DNA of 64,000 nt from the NCBI RefSeq assembly GCF_007830635.1, contig NZ_VLLA01000001.1, positions 467,868 through 531,867 of the forward strand, read 5' to 3'. Shown here piece by piece: positions 1-8,098 of the stretch. Positions within the stretch are counted from its first letter, which is position 1; each line of letters opens with the position of its first letter. Source of the DNA: Bradyrhizobium huanghuaihaiense (GTDB taxonomy: Bacteria; Pseudomonadota; Alphaproteobacteria; Rhizobiales; Xanthobacteraceae). The position numbers were made by a program, and so were the translations under genes. The notes beneath the pieces were generated by a model that was given only the letters and a program-made list of their open reading frames with translations, was not told the origin of the DNA and did no database searches.

Positions 1-166
1 CCCGCGCGCGATATCCGATTGCCGCACCAGACATCCAGATCGCGCAATCGCGCCGCGACGGGCAGGCCAGAATCCGAACGCCTCCATCCCGAATGCGCCG
101 GCGTGCATGGACTTGCGGCGCGGTTGGCCTAAATCCCCCCGACTGCCTCAAACAGGTAATGAAAGC

Positions 167-577
167 ATGCTGACAAGAACAATTTGCGCGCTCGCGCTGA
201 TGGCCCTTTCGTCGATGCCGGCGCGGGCCGAGAGCTGCGCAGACCACTACCAGAGCAGCGGCGTTCCGCTGGTGACGGGCACGACCCACAAGGTCTGGAT
301 GATCTTCCCGTCCGTCAGTCCCAGTGCCACTCTCGACAAAGTCTCCCGCGCCGTTCTGGCGGAGGGCTTTGTCGACGTGAACGTAGACAAGGCGCTGGGG
401 ACGCTGACCACGCAACAGGAGACCACCGGATCCGGACGGCCGCAGACGTTGCGCGTCGTCGTTCGCAAGGAGGGCAAAGGCAGCCGCGTCGATGCGGTGT
501 TCATCATGCCGCCGGGCCAGGTGGCGCCAGGCATCAGCAACAATCTCTGCCGCGTCGTGGATGCGGCCGGCCGGTAG
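167..577 (+). CDS. Small secreted hypothetical protein
   Basis: The protein has 136 residues and is of unknown function. Residues 1-22 form a convincing Sec signal peptide (MLTRTICALALMALSSMPARA) ending in an A-x-A type site just before ESCADHY, so the mature protein should be periplasmic or exported. The mature part has two cysteines, one near each end, which could form a disulfide. I chose the ATG at 167 rather than an in-frame start 60 bp upstream because only this start puts the signal peptide at the N-terminus. It lies 42 bp upstream of another small secreted protein on the same strand, so the two may be co-transcribed. I recognise no family. Confidence 0.7.
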   Translation: MLTRTICALALMALSSMPARAESCADHYQSSGVPLVTGTTHKVWMIFPSVSPSATLDKVSRAVLAEGFVDVNVDKALGTLTTQQETTGSGRPQTLRVVVRKEGKGSRVDAVFIMPPGQVAPGISNNLCRVVDAAGR

Positions 578-619
578 ATCCGTCCAACCGTGAACTCGCG
601 AATGAAACAGGAAATCCCA

Positions 620-982
620 ATGCGCATCGATCACGTCTTGAAAGTTGTCTTGATGACCGGCACCGGCACCCTGATGCTTTCGGCCTCCGCGATGGCCGCT
701 CCGTTGCAGAGCGTCGTGGGAATCACGGGCGGAGTTCCGGCGCTGACCGAGAAGGTCTGGTGCCGTTACGGACCGTGCTATGACAACGGCGCCGGTGTCG
801 GCGGACTGGTCGGCGGCCTCATCGGGGGTGCTATCGCGGCCGGTGCGGCCACTGCTGCCGCGCAGCAGGAAGCCGCGGCCGCCCAGCAGCACGCCGCCTC
901 ATGCGCCCAGCGTTACCGCTCCTACGATCCGGCATCGAACACCTACGCGGCAAAGGACGGCCGGCGGTATCCCTGCCAGTAA
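620..982 (+). CDS. BA14K-like exported protein
   Basis: The 120-residue protein has an N-terminal signal peptide or anchor (residues 1-27, ending SASAMAA), a Gly-rich stretch (GGLVGGLIGGAIAAGAA) that could insert into a membrane, an Ala/Gln-rich linker, and a C-terminal motif CAQRYRSYDPASNTY followed by DGRRYPC. That C-terminus matches the BA14K domain first described in Brucella and common in Rhizobiales envelope proteins. The ATG at 620 is preferred over in-frame GTG 590 and ATG 602 because AGGAA sits 7 bases upstream of it. The precise function of BA14K proteins is not established. Confidence 0.75.
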   Translation: MRIDHVLKVVLMTGTGTLMLSASAMAAPLQSVVGITGGVPALTEKVWCRYGPCYDNGAGVGGLVGGLIGGAIAAGAATAAAQQEAAAAQQHAASCAQRYRSYDPASNTYAAKDGRRYPCQ

Positions 983-1026
983 GGCTTGGAGCGCGTCGCG
1001 CCGGGCTACGAAGCCGCAGCGCCCCG

Positions 1027-1154
1027 CCGTCGTCCCGGCGAAGGCCGGGACCCATAACCACAGGCCTTGGTTTGGCGAAGACTCGTCGTTGGTACTTCTA
1101 TCGCCCATAATCGAAACATTCGCGGTATGGGTCCCGGCCTTCGCCGGGACGACA
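1027..1154. repeat. Palindromic intergenic repeat pair (GTCCCGGCGAAGGCCGGGAC type)
   Basis: Two copies of a GTCGTCCCGGCGAAGGCCGGGACCC-like unit face each other about 70 bp apart. Each unit is itself a hairpin, and the two form a larger inverted repeat. The rest of the 983-1458 intergenic stretch shows nothing I can name. Related pairs occur at 30356-30487 and 47652-47778. Confidence 0.85.
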
Positions 1155-1458
1155 CCGGTGATGTGGCGTGATGTTTCCATCTTACGACCATGGTCGTGCA
1201 GCTCCGAACATACGCGCCACTAACCACCCGTTCACCATGATGCCCCGCGCCTCATCCAAACGCGCGATCCGGCATGCGTGAATCTACGGGGCCGCTGGCC
1301 GACTGAATAACGCCACGTTCACCATCTGCCGAAAACCAGCATCGTGACCGGCCGGCGCGTTCGGGCTCGCAACAACCCTTATACTTTTACTCCCTACTCA
1401 TCGACGCAGGGGAACCCGCCAGGTGCGGTTCGAGTGACCCGCGTAAGAGTAAAAGCGT

Positions 1459-2271
1459 ATGAACACCGCACGCATTGTCGTTCTCGTCATCGCGCTGGGC
1501 GCCGGCGGCGTCGCTGCGTATCTGGCGAGCGGGTATCAGAATGCACCCGCGCCCGTCGCGCCCGTCGCCGAGAAGCTGCCGACGGTCGAGGTTCTCATTG
1601 CGAAGAACGACATCCAGCTCGGCCAGGCCGTAAAGCCTGACGACCTGCAATGGCAGTCCTGGCCGGCGGCGACCGCGAGCAGCGCCTTCATCCGCCGCGA
1701 CGCCAGGCCCGACGCGCAGATGCAGATCGCCGGCGCGATCGCACGCGTCCCGTTGATGCAGGGCGAGCCGATCCGTGAGCAGAAGCTGGTGAGGGCCGAA
1801 GGCTCCGGCTTCATGGCGGCGATCCTGCCCTCGGGCATGCGGGCCGTCTCCACCGAGATTTCCGCCGAGACCGGCGCCGGCGGCTTCATCCTGCCGAACG
1901 ACCGCGTCGATGTCGTCCTGACACGCCGCCTGAAGAATCCCGACCCCAGCGGCGCAACCGCCGGCAACGACCTCATCGTGTCCGAGGTCATCCTGTCCAA
2001 TATCCGCGTGCTCGCGATCGACCAGGCGCCGAAGGAAAAGGACGGCCAGACCGCCGTGATCGGCAAGACCGTCACGCTCGAGCTCAAGCCCGATCAGGTC
2101 GCGACGCTGTCGGCCGCGCGCCACGGCGGCACGCTCCAGCTCGCGCTGCGCAGCATCGTCGATGTCAACGCAACCGAACTCACGGTCGAGGATCAGGCGG
2201 CCAAGCGTTCCGACGGGGTCAACGTGATCCGTTACGGGGTGCAGGTGCGGCAACTGACGTCACAGAAGTGA
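1459..2271 (+). CDS. cpaB: Flp pilus assembly protein CpaB (RcpC)
   Basis: The 270-residue protein is CpaB of the Tad/Flp type IVb pilus, a periplasmic protein anchored in the inner membrane that is thought to connect to the CpaC secretin. Residues 4-24 form the membrane anchor, followed by a Pro/Ala linker and a SAF-type domain (about 46-110, containing EVLIAKNDIQLGQAV), then the RcpC region with DRVDVVLTRR. It is the first of four consecutive cpa genes; cpaC starts 10 bp after its stop. No strong Shine-Dalgarno is visible before the ATG. Prepilin and peptidase genes usually found upstream are not within the visible 1.4 kb. Confidence 0.93.
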   Translation: MNTARIVVLVIALGAGGVAAYLASGYQNAPAPVAPVAEKLPTVEVLIAKNDIQLGQAVKPDDLQWQSWPAATASSAFIRRDARPDAQMQIAGAIARVPLMQGEPIREQKLVRAEGSGFMAAILPSGMRAVSTEISAETGAGGFILPNDRVDVVLTRRLKNPDPSGATAGNDLIVSEVILSNIRVLAIDQAPKEKDGQTAVIGKTVTLELKPDQVATLSAARHGGTLQLALRSIVDVNATELTVEDQAAKRSDGVNVIRYGVQVRQLTSQK

Positions 2272-2281
2272 TGGGGATAGC

Positions 2282-3802
2282 ATGAACTACGGGGATGATC
2301 GGACGGGCCTGCGCATTCGGGGGAATCGCGCAAGCACGTTCTGGACGGGGGCGATGCTGATGCTGGGGCTGCTCGCAGCCCCCGACATGGTCAGCGCTGC
2401 TGCAGATGCGCCGGTCGGCGACCAGGCACCGATGCAGGTGCCGGATCTCGGTGTGTGGACGGTCGGCTCGATCGCGCCGGCGAAGACGCGTTTTCTCTCG
2501 CTTGGCGTCGGCAAATCCGTCGTCATCGACCTGCCGCGCGAGGTCAAGGACGTGCTGGTGGCCGATCCCAAGATCGCCAACGCGGTGATCCGCTCGGCCC
2601 AGCGCGCCTACATCATCGGCGGCCAGGTCGGCCAGACCAACGTCGTGTTCTTCACCGCCGACGGCCAGCAGGTCGCCGCCTACGACATCGCGGTGAAACG
2701 CGACCTCAACGGCATGCGTTCGGCGCTGCGCCAGTCGCTGCCGGGCGTGCAGATCGAAGGCGTCGGCGACAGCGTGATGCTGACCGGCTCGGTGTCGAGC
2801 CCGGTCGAGGCCCAGCAGGCCGGCGACGTCGCCGCCAAGCTCGTCGGCGGCTCCGAGAAGGTCGTCAACAACATCGTCGTGCGCGGCCGCGACCAGGTGA
2901 TGCTCAAGGTCGTCGTCGGCGAAGTGCGCCGCGACATCGTCAAGCAGCTCGGCGTCGATCTCAGCGCCAGCCTGAACGCCGGCACCGCCGTCGTGAATTT
3001 CAACAACTCCAATCCGTTCTCGGTCTCCGGCGGCCCGCTCGTCAGCAGCAACGGGCTCGGTGTTACTGGCCTTGCAAAAGGCGTGGCAACCGTCAACGCC
3101 ACGATGCGCGCGATGGAAAGCGCCGGCGTGATGCGGACGCTGGCCGAGCCGAGCCTGACGGCGATCTCCGGCGAGTCCGCCACTTTCATCGCCGGCGGCG
3201 AATTCCCGATCCCTGCGGGCTATTCCTGCGATCCGGTCACCCACGTCTGTACCACCCAGATCACCTACAAGAAGTTCGGCATCTCCCTGAACTTCACACC
3301 GGTCGTGCTCAGCGAAGGCCGTATCAGCCTGCGCGTGATGACCGAAGTCTCGGAGCTGTCGAATCAGAACGCCATCTCCGTGACGCAGGCGGTGTCCGCG
3401 GGCACGACCAGCTCGATCACCATCCCCTCGATCCAGACCCGCCGCGCCGAGACCACGCTGGAAATTCCCTCGGGCGGCTCGATGGCGATGGCCGGCCTGA
3501 TCCAGCAGCAGACCAAGCAGGCGATCAACGGCCTGCCCGGCGTCGACCAGGTGCCGATCATCGGCGCGCTGTTCCGCAGCCAGGACTTCGTCAACAACGA
3601 GACCGAGCTGATGGTGATCGTGACGCCCTATGTGGTGCGCGCGGTCGCCCAGAAGGAATTGTCGCGGCCCGACGACGGCTTCGCGCCGGCCTCGGACGCG
3701 CAGACGGCGCTGCTCGGCCGCATGAACCGCCTCTATGGCATCGCGCGGCGCGTCGATCCAATCGACGGCAATCGCGGCGATTTCGGCTTCATCATCGACT
3801 GA
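2282..3802 (+). CDS. cpaC: Flp pilus secretin CpaC
   Basis: The 506-residue protein is the outer-membrane secretin of the Tad pilus (CpaC/RcpA). In order it has an N-terminal signal/anchor (about 18-42), a pilus-formation N domain with LGVGKSVVIDLPREVKDVLV (about 62-140), a BON-like domain (about 148-205), and the C-terminal secretin domain ending with the signature GLPGVDQVPIIGALFRS and a TELMVIVTPYVV strand. Its length is normal for the family. It follows cpaB by 10 bp and precedes cpaD by 40 bp, consistent with one operon. Confidence 0.95.
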   Translation: MNYGDDRTGLRIRGNRASTFWTGAMLMLGLLAAPDMVSAAADAPVGDQAPMQVPDLGVWTVGSIAPAKTRFLSLGVGKSVVIDLPREVKDVLVADPKIANAVIRSAQRAYIIGGQVGQTNVVFFTADGQQVAAYDIAVKRDLNGMRSALRQSLPGVQIEGVGDSVMLTGSVSSPVEAQQAGDVAAKLVGGSEKVVNNIVVRGRDQVMLKVVVGEVRRDIVKQLGVDLSASLNAGTAVVNFNNSNPFSVSGGPLVSSNGLGVTGLAKGVATVNATMRAMESAGVMRTLAEPSLTAISGESATFIAGGEFPIPAGYSCDPVTHVCTTQITYKKFGISLNFTPVVLSEGRISLRVMTEVSELSNQNAISVTQAVSAGTTSSITIPSIQTRRAETTLEIPSGGSMAMAGLIQQQTKQAINGLPGVDQVPIIGALFRSQDFVNNETELMVIVTPYVVRAVAQKELSRPDDGFAPASDAQTALLGRMNRLYGIARRVDPIDGNRGDFGFIID

Positions 3803-3842
3803 AACGAACGGTTTGGGGACCGGGACAAGAGGGGATCAAGCG

Positions 3843-4577
3843 ATGACGAAGACGACAGCGGATCGACGTCGCGGCCTAAGCATCGCGCTGGCGCTGACGG
3901 GGCTCTCCGTCATGCTCGGCGCCTGCAACACCACCGGCGAGATCGTCACCCAGACGGTGCCGACCGACTATCGCCAGCGCCACCCGATCGCGGTGCAGGA
4001 AGGCAAGAAGTCGATCGTGATCTTCGTCGGCAAGGCGCGTGGCGGCCTCTCGGACGCGCAGCACTCCGACGTCGCGGGCATCGCCCGGAACTGGGTGCGC
4101 GAAGGCACCGGCTCCGTCGTCGTCGACGTGCCTGTAGATACCGCGAATTCGCGCGCCGCGGCGGCGACCTATCAGGAAATCCGTTCGGTGCTGGCGTCCG
4201 GCGGCGTGCCGGCGCGCGCCATCGTCAAGCATCCCTATCGGCCCGAGGATCCCGGCCTGCTGCCCACCATCCGCCTCAGCTATTCCAGAATCGCCGCGGT
4301 CGCCGGCCCTTGCGGGCTGTGGCCGGAGGACGTCGGGCCGTCCATCCTCGACCCCGGCTACAACGAGAACCGGCCGTACTTCAATCTGGGCTGCGCCACC
4401 CAGCGCAACCTCGCGGCGATGATCGACAATCCCGCCGACCTCGAGCAGCCGCGTTCGGAGACACCGGTTTACACCGCGCGGCGTGACGTCGCCTTCGACC
4501 GCTATCGCAAGGGCACCCCGATCGCCACTCCCAATCCCGACGCCGAGAAGGCCAAACTCAGCGACACAGGCAAATGA
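3843..4577 (+). CDS. cpaD: Pilus assembly lipoprotein CpaD
   Basis: This 244-residue CpaD-family lipoprotein acts with the CpaC secretin in Tad pilus biogenesis. The N-terminus (MTKTTADRRRGLSIALALTG) leads into a lipobox around LGAC, so the mature protein should be lipidated on Cys. Two later cysteines (PCGLWP and LGCATQRN) are typical of the family. The ATG at 3843 is chosen because it places the lipobox correctly and follows GAGGGG; an in-frame upstream start overlapping cpaC is unlikely. The stop overlaps the start of cpaE by four bases, suggesting translational coupling. Confidence 0.92.
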   Translation: MTKTTADRRRGLSIALALTGLSVMLGACNTTGEIVTQTVPTDYRQRHPIAVQEGKKSIVIFVGKARGGLSDAQHSDVAGIARNWVREGTGSVVVDVPVDTANSRAAAATYQEIRSVLASGGVPARAIVKHPYRPEDPGLLPTIRLSYSRIAAVAGPCGLWPEDVGPSILDPGYNENRPYFNLGCATQRNLAAMIDNPADLEQPRSETPVYTARRDVAFDRYRKGTPIATPNPDAEKAKLSDTGK

Positions 4578-5866
4578 CAGGCTTCAACGACGAAGAAGAA
4601 GCGGACGATCCGCGGCACCCCGAGGAACACATTGCACCGGTTCCTCGCATCTCCGTGCAGGCCTTTTGCGAGACCGAGCAGACGCTCAAGGCGGTGACCG
4701 CCGCGGGCGAGGATCGGCGGCTCGCCAAGGCGCATCTGACCGCCAGGGAAGGCGGCCTAGCTGCGGCAATCGAAGTCTATGAATCGATGCCGACGCCGAA
4801 TGTCATCGTGATCGAATCCGACGGCACCCGCGACATCCTGGAGGGTCTCGACGATCTCGCCGGCGTCTGCGATCCCGGCACCCGCGTGGTCGTGATCGGC
4901 AATCCCGGCGATACCGCGCCCTATCGCGAGCTGGTGCGGCGCGGCGTCAACGACTACGTGGTCGGCCCGGTCGAGACGCTCGACGTGGTCCGCTCGATCT
5001 GCAGCCTGTTCTCCGCGTCCGAAGCCATCATCACCGGCCGCGTCATCGCGGTGGTCGGCGCCAAGGGCGGCGTCGGCGCGTCCACCGTCGCGCACAACGT
5101 GGCCTGGACCATCGCCCGCGATCTTTCGCTCGATTCCGTCGTGATCGATCTCGACCTCGCCTTCGGCACCGCGGGCCTCGATTACAACCAGGACCCGGCG
5201 CAGGGCATCGCCAATGCGGTGCTGTCGCAGGACCGCCCCGACACCGCGCTGATGGAGCGCCTGCTCGCCAAATGCACCGATCGCCTCAGCCTGCTCGCTG
5301 CGCCCGCCACCCTCGACCGCGTCTATGATTTCGGCGCTGAAGCGTTCGACGCGGTGTTCGACACGCTGCGCATGACCACGCCCTGCATCGTGCTCGACGT
5401 TCCCCATCAATGGTCCGCCTGGACCAAGCGCGCGCTGGTCAACGCCGACGACATCGTGATCGTGGCCGAGCCCGATCTCGCCAATCTGCGCAACACCAAG
5501 AACATGCTGAGCGTGCTGAAGGCGGCACGGCCGAACGACCGGCCGCCGCTGTACTGCATCAACCAGGTCGGCATGCACAAGCGCGCGGAGATCGAGGTCA
5601 AGGCGTTCGCCAAGACCATGGAGAGCCAGCCGATCGCGGTGATCCCGTTCGATTCGAAGCTGTTCTCGACCGCGGCCAATAACGGCCAGATGATCGCGGA
5701 GGTCTCCAAGAACCACCGCACCAGCGAGCTGTTCCAGACCATGGCCAACCGCCTCGCCGGGCGCGGCGAGGTGAAGAAGCCGAAGCGCTCGCTGCTCGGC
5801 CCGCTCTTGAAGAAGCTGAAGGGCCGTTCGGGTCGCGGCTCCGCCCCGCATCGCAAGGCGTCGTAG
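4574..5866 (+). CDS. cpaE: Pilus localisation ATPase CpaE (ParA/MinD-like)
   Basis: The 430-residue protein is CpaE, which positions the Tad pilus machinery at the pole. Residues about 28-145 form an atypical receiver-like domain, and a MinD/ParA-type ATPase follows, with a deviant Walker A VGAKGGVGAST at 161-171. Next come a DLDLAFGTAGLD segment and LDVPHQW as the Walker B-like strand. The C-terminus is basic (KKPKRSLLGPLLKKLKGRSGRG), possibly binding membrane or nucleic acid. It ends the visible cpa operon: no cpaF/tadA, tadB or tadC follows, because the next gene lies on the other strand. Confidence 0.93.
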   Translation: MTGFNDEEEADDPRHPEEHIAPVPRISVQAFCETEQTLKAVTAAGEDRRLAKAHLTAREGGLAAAIEVYESMPTPNVIVIESDGTRDILEGLDDLAGVCDPGTRVVVIGNPGDTAPYRELVRRGVNDYVVGPVETLDVVRSICSLFSASEAIITGRVIAVVGAKGGVGASTVAHNVAWTIARDLSLDSVVIDLDLAFGTAGLDYNQDPAQGIANAVLSQDRPDTALMERLLAKCTDRLSLLAAPATLDRVYDFGAEAFDAVFDTLRMTTPCIVLDVPHQWSAWTKRALVNADDIVIVAEPDLANLRNTKNMLSVLKAARPNDRPPLYCINQVGMHKRAEIEVKAFAKTMESQPIAVIPFDSKLFSTAANNGQMIAEVSKNHRTSELFQTMANRLAGRGEVKKPKRSLLGPLLKKLKGRSGRGSAPHRKAS

Positions 5867-5896
5867 GTTTCGCGTCCAGAAAACGCGGCGAGCGGG

Positions 5897-6673
5897 CTAC
5901 TTCTCGGCCCGCTGCTGCTGCTTCTTCGCCAGCAGCTGGCGCAGCGCCGTGACCTTGGCCGCGGCCTGGTCCGGCGGCAAATCTGCCTTCACGAGGATTT
6001 CAGCCTCGGCCTCGCGGCCTTGCAATCCGAGCACGAGCGCGAGATTGGCACGGATCCGCACATCGTTCTGATTGCGCTGATGGGCGCGGCCGAGCACCTG
6101 TTCGGCCCGCGGCAGATTGTTCTGGAGCATGTAGGACAGGCCGAGATTGGACAGAACCTGCGGCTCGTCCGGCACGATCTTCAAGGCGGTCGCGTAATAT
6201 TGCTGCGCTTCCTCGTTGCGGCCGAGCTGATCGAGCGCCGCCCCCTGCGCCGACAGGATCCGCCAATCGGGATCCTCGGGCGAATGCGCGCGGCCCAGGA
6301 CGTCGAACGCCTGCTGGAAATTGCCGTTGTCGGCGAGCGCGCGGCCGTAGCCGGCGAGCAGCGCCTTGTTGCTGGGATGGGCGAGCACGGCCTGTTCGAG
6401 CACCGCGACCGCCTGGGCGCGCTGGCCGCTGTCACGCAGCGCCTTGCCGTATTCGATCGCAATGGCGGGATCGCTGGGCTTGGCGCGATAGCGCTCGCGC
6501 AGCGCGTCCATGTCCGACTTGGCGTCGGCCTTGCCGGCTGTTTCCGTCTTGCCGCCGAGCGCGCCGGTGACGTCCTCGAGGCTCGTCGTCTGACAGCCGC
6601 CGAGAGCAAGCGCGATGACGGCGGGAAGCAGCAATCTCGCCGGGGGGAAGGCGAGGGACGAACGCTTGGGCAT
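5897..6673 (-). CDS. TPR lipoprotein, TadD-like
   Basis: The 258-residue protein begins with a lipoprotein signal ending LALGGC and contains four or more tetratricopeptide repeats, e.g. AIEYGKALRDSGQRAQAVAV and PQVLSNLGLSYMLQNNLPRA. This architecture fits TadD, the outer-membrane-associated TPR lipoprotein of Tad systems, and the position next to cpaE supports that. However, it is convergent with cpaE (stops 30 bp apart), so it is not in the same transcript. I prefer the ATG at 6673 over an in-frame TTG at 6691. It could instead be a general TPR scaffold. Confidence 0.8.
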   Translation of the reverse strand: MPKRSSLAFPPARLLLPAVIALALGGCQTTSLEDVTGALGGKTETAGKADAKSDMDALRERYRAKPSDPAIAIEYGKALRDSGQRAQAVAVLEQAVLAHPSNKALLAGYGRALADNGNFQQAFDVLGRAHSPEDPDWRILSAQGAALDQLGRNEEAQQYYATALKIVPDEPQVLSNLGLSYMLQNNLPRAEQVLGRAHQRNQNDVRIRANLALVLGLQGREAEAEILVKADLPPDQAAAKVTALRQLLAKKQQQRAEK

Positions 6674-6752
6674 ACTCTGATCACTCGGCAACTGATCAGA
6701 GATGCTTACCGATTAACGCTAAAGTCCCGTTAAGGACGCGCCCCGTTGCGGC

Positions 6753-6998
6753 TCAGTCGACGAATTCGGCACCGAATTCGCAGCCGATGCGCCAGCGCAG
6801 GCGGCATTGGCGGGAATAGTCGGGTGCAAAGATGATGGTGAATTGCGGCGGCACTTCCAGAAATTCCGCCACGACCTTCACGCCCCCGTCCGAGATATCC
6901 GTGATCGTGCAGTCCCTGGGCAGCGAGCCCGCCCCAAAATGAATCTTGGCGAGCCGGCTGCACACCCGACGTTCGCTTCTCCGGCGATTTGCAAGCAT
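6753..6998 (-). CDS. PilZ domain protein
   Basis: This 81-residue single-domain protein looks like a PilZ c-di-GMP sensor. The basic N-terminal motif RRRSERR supplies the RxxxR element, and TITDISDGGVKV supplies the D-x-S-x-x-G element, with spacing that fits the family. It lies upstream of the TadD-like gene on the same strand and divergent from yifB. Two GGDEF proteins elsewhere in the window are possible c-di-GMP sources, but a direct link is only inference. At 81 residues it is short for PilZ yet contains both binding motifs. Confidence 0.85.
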   Translation of the reverse strand: MLANRRRSERRVCSRLAKIHFGAGSLPRDCTITDISDGGVKVVAEFLEVPPQFTIIFAPDYSRQCRLRWRIGCEFGAEFVD

Positions 6999-7225
6999 TT
7001 GAACTGTTCACCCGTTAGACCACGGCCCATCCCGCACCCCCAGGAGTAGCGGACATTCGTTGGAATGTGCTGAGAACAGAAGCTTGCATTCGAAACGGAG
7101 TGTCGGGATCGCGTTTACGGTTGGTTAGGGCTTGCCGCGGCCCCGGAAATGTTCCCGTATTGTTCTTGCGAAGCGCCACGCCTCCTGCTACCCTTGATTG
7201 TGCAAGAGGGCAGGCTGGTTCGGGC

Positions 7226-7873
7226 ATGGTTCAACGGGTTGCTACCGTCGCCTTTGAGGGGATCGAGGCCCGCGCGGTCGACGTGCAGGTGCAGGTCGCG
7301 CCGGGCCTGCCGGCCTTTGCCATCGTCGGCCTGCCGGACAAGGCGGTGTCGGAGGCGCGCGAGCGGGTGCGCTCGGCGCTGATCGCCTCAGGCCTGGCGC
7401 TGCCGGCGCGGCGGATCATCGTCAATCTTGCGCCCGCCGATCTGCCGAAGGAAGGCAGCCATTACGACCTGCCGATCGCGCTCGGCCTGATGGCAGCGAT
7501 CGGCGCGATCCCGCCGGATGCGCTGACCGGTTTTACCGTGCTCGGCGAGCTCGGGCTCGACGGCTCGATCGCACCGGTGGCCGGCGTGCTTCCCGCCGCG
7601 ATCGGTGCCAATCAGCGCGAGGAAGGGCTGATCTGCCCGGCGTCCTGCGGTTCGGAAGCCGCGTGGGCGAGCCCCGATATCCAGATCATCGCCGCACAAT
7701 CGCTGATCCAGATCGCCAACCATTTCAAGGGCACACAGGTGCTGTCGCGGCCCTCGCCGAGGGTGCACGAGGCCGCCACCTCAAAGCTCGACCTGCGCGA
7801 CATCAAGGGCCAGGAAAGCGCCAAGCGTGCGCTGGAGATCGCGGCGGCCGGCGGACATCATCTGCTCATGTGA
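7226..7873 (+). pseudogene. comM: yifB/comM, N-terminal fragment (interrupted gene)
   Basis: This encodes residues 1-215 of a YifB/ComM Mg-chelatase-like AAA+ protein (start MVQRVATVAFEGIEARAV). It covers the Lon/S5-like N-terminal domain with GLPDKAVSEARERVRSAL and PADLPKEGSHYDLPIALG, and runs to the strand before Walker A (AAAGGHHLLM). It then stops at TGA, the first three bases of inserted DNA. The rest of the gene resumes at 18172. ComM is a branch-migration helicase in natural transformation. The break falls between the two domains, leaving this half without ATPase motifs. The start at 7226 is the family start; longer upstream reading is not conserved-looking. Confidence 0.93.
7863..7870. 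other. Left junction of the inserted element (candidate attL core)
   Basis: The sequence TGCTCATG at the left boundary matches TGCTGATG at the right boundary (18173-18180) in 7 of 8 positions and in the same reading-frame phase of yifB. Joining the halves through either TGCT or ATG restores HHLLMIGAPGAGKS without loss of a base. This is the expected footprint of either site-specific recombination or an insertion with target duplication. Confidence 0.7.
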
Positions 7874-7915
7874 TCTTCCCAATGCCCAAAGTGGGCGCTA
7901 TAGGGAAGACCAGAC

Positions 7916-8089
7916 ATGAACCGCATCACCACCGCAGCCATCAAGTTCAGTTGGGCCGTACAGATCCCAGGGGAGCGCAAGCAAGCCCTTGGGGAACGCG
8001 TGGAGGCGTGGGCGCACCGCTTAGCCGTCCGGTGGGGTTGCGTCGATACCGTACTCGCCACGGTCACACGCGAAGCTCTGAGCCGCTGA
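7916..8089 (+). CDS. Small ORF directly upstream of the serine recombinase
   Basis: The 57-residue ORF starts MNRITTAAIKFSWAVQIPGE and ends REALSR. It begins 43 bp inside the element and stops 9 bp before the recombinase start, so it is almost certainly co-transcribed with it. It has no recognisable domain. Its position is one where accessory recombination factors are found in some elements, but there is no sequence proof of that role. It could also be a small hypothetical protein or a leader. Confidence 0.5.
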   Translation: MNRITTAAIKFSWAVQIPGERKQALGERVEAWAHRLAVRWGCVDTVLATVTREALSR

Positions 8090-8098
8090 GGGAAGCCC

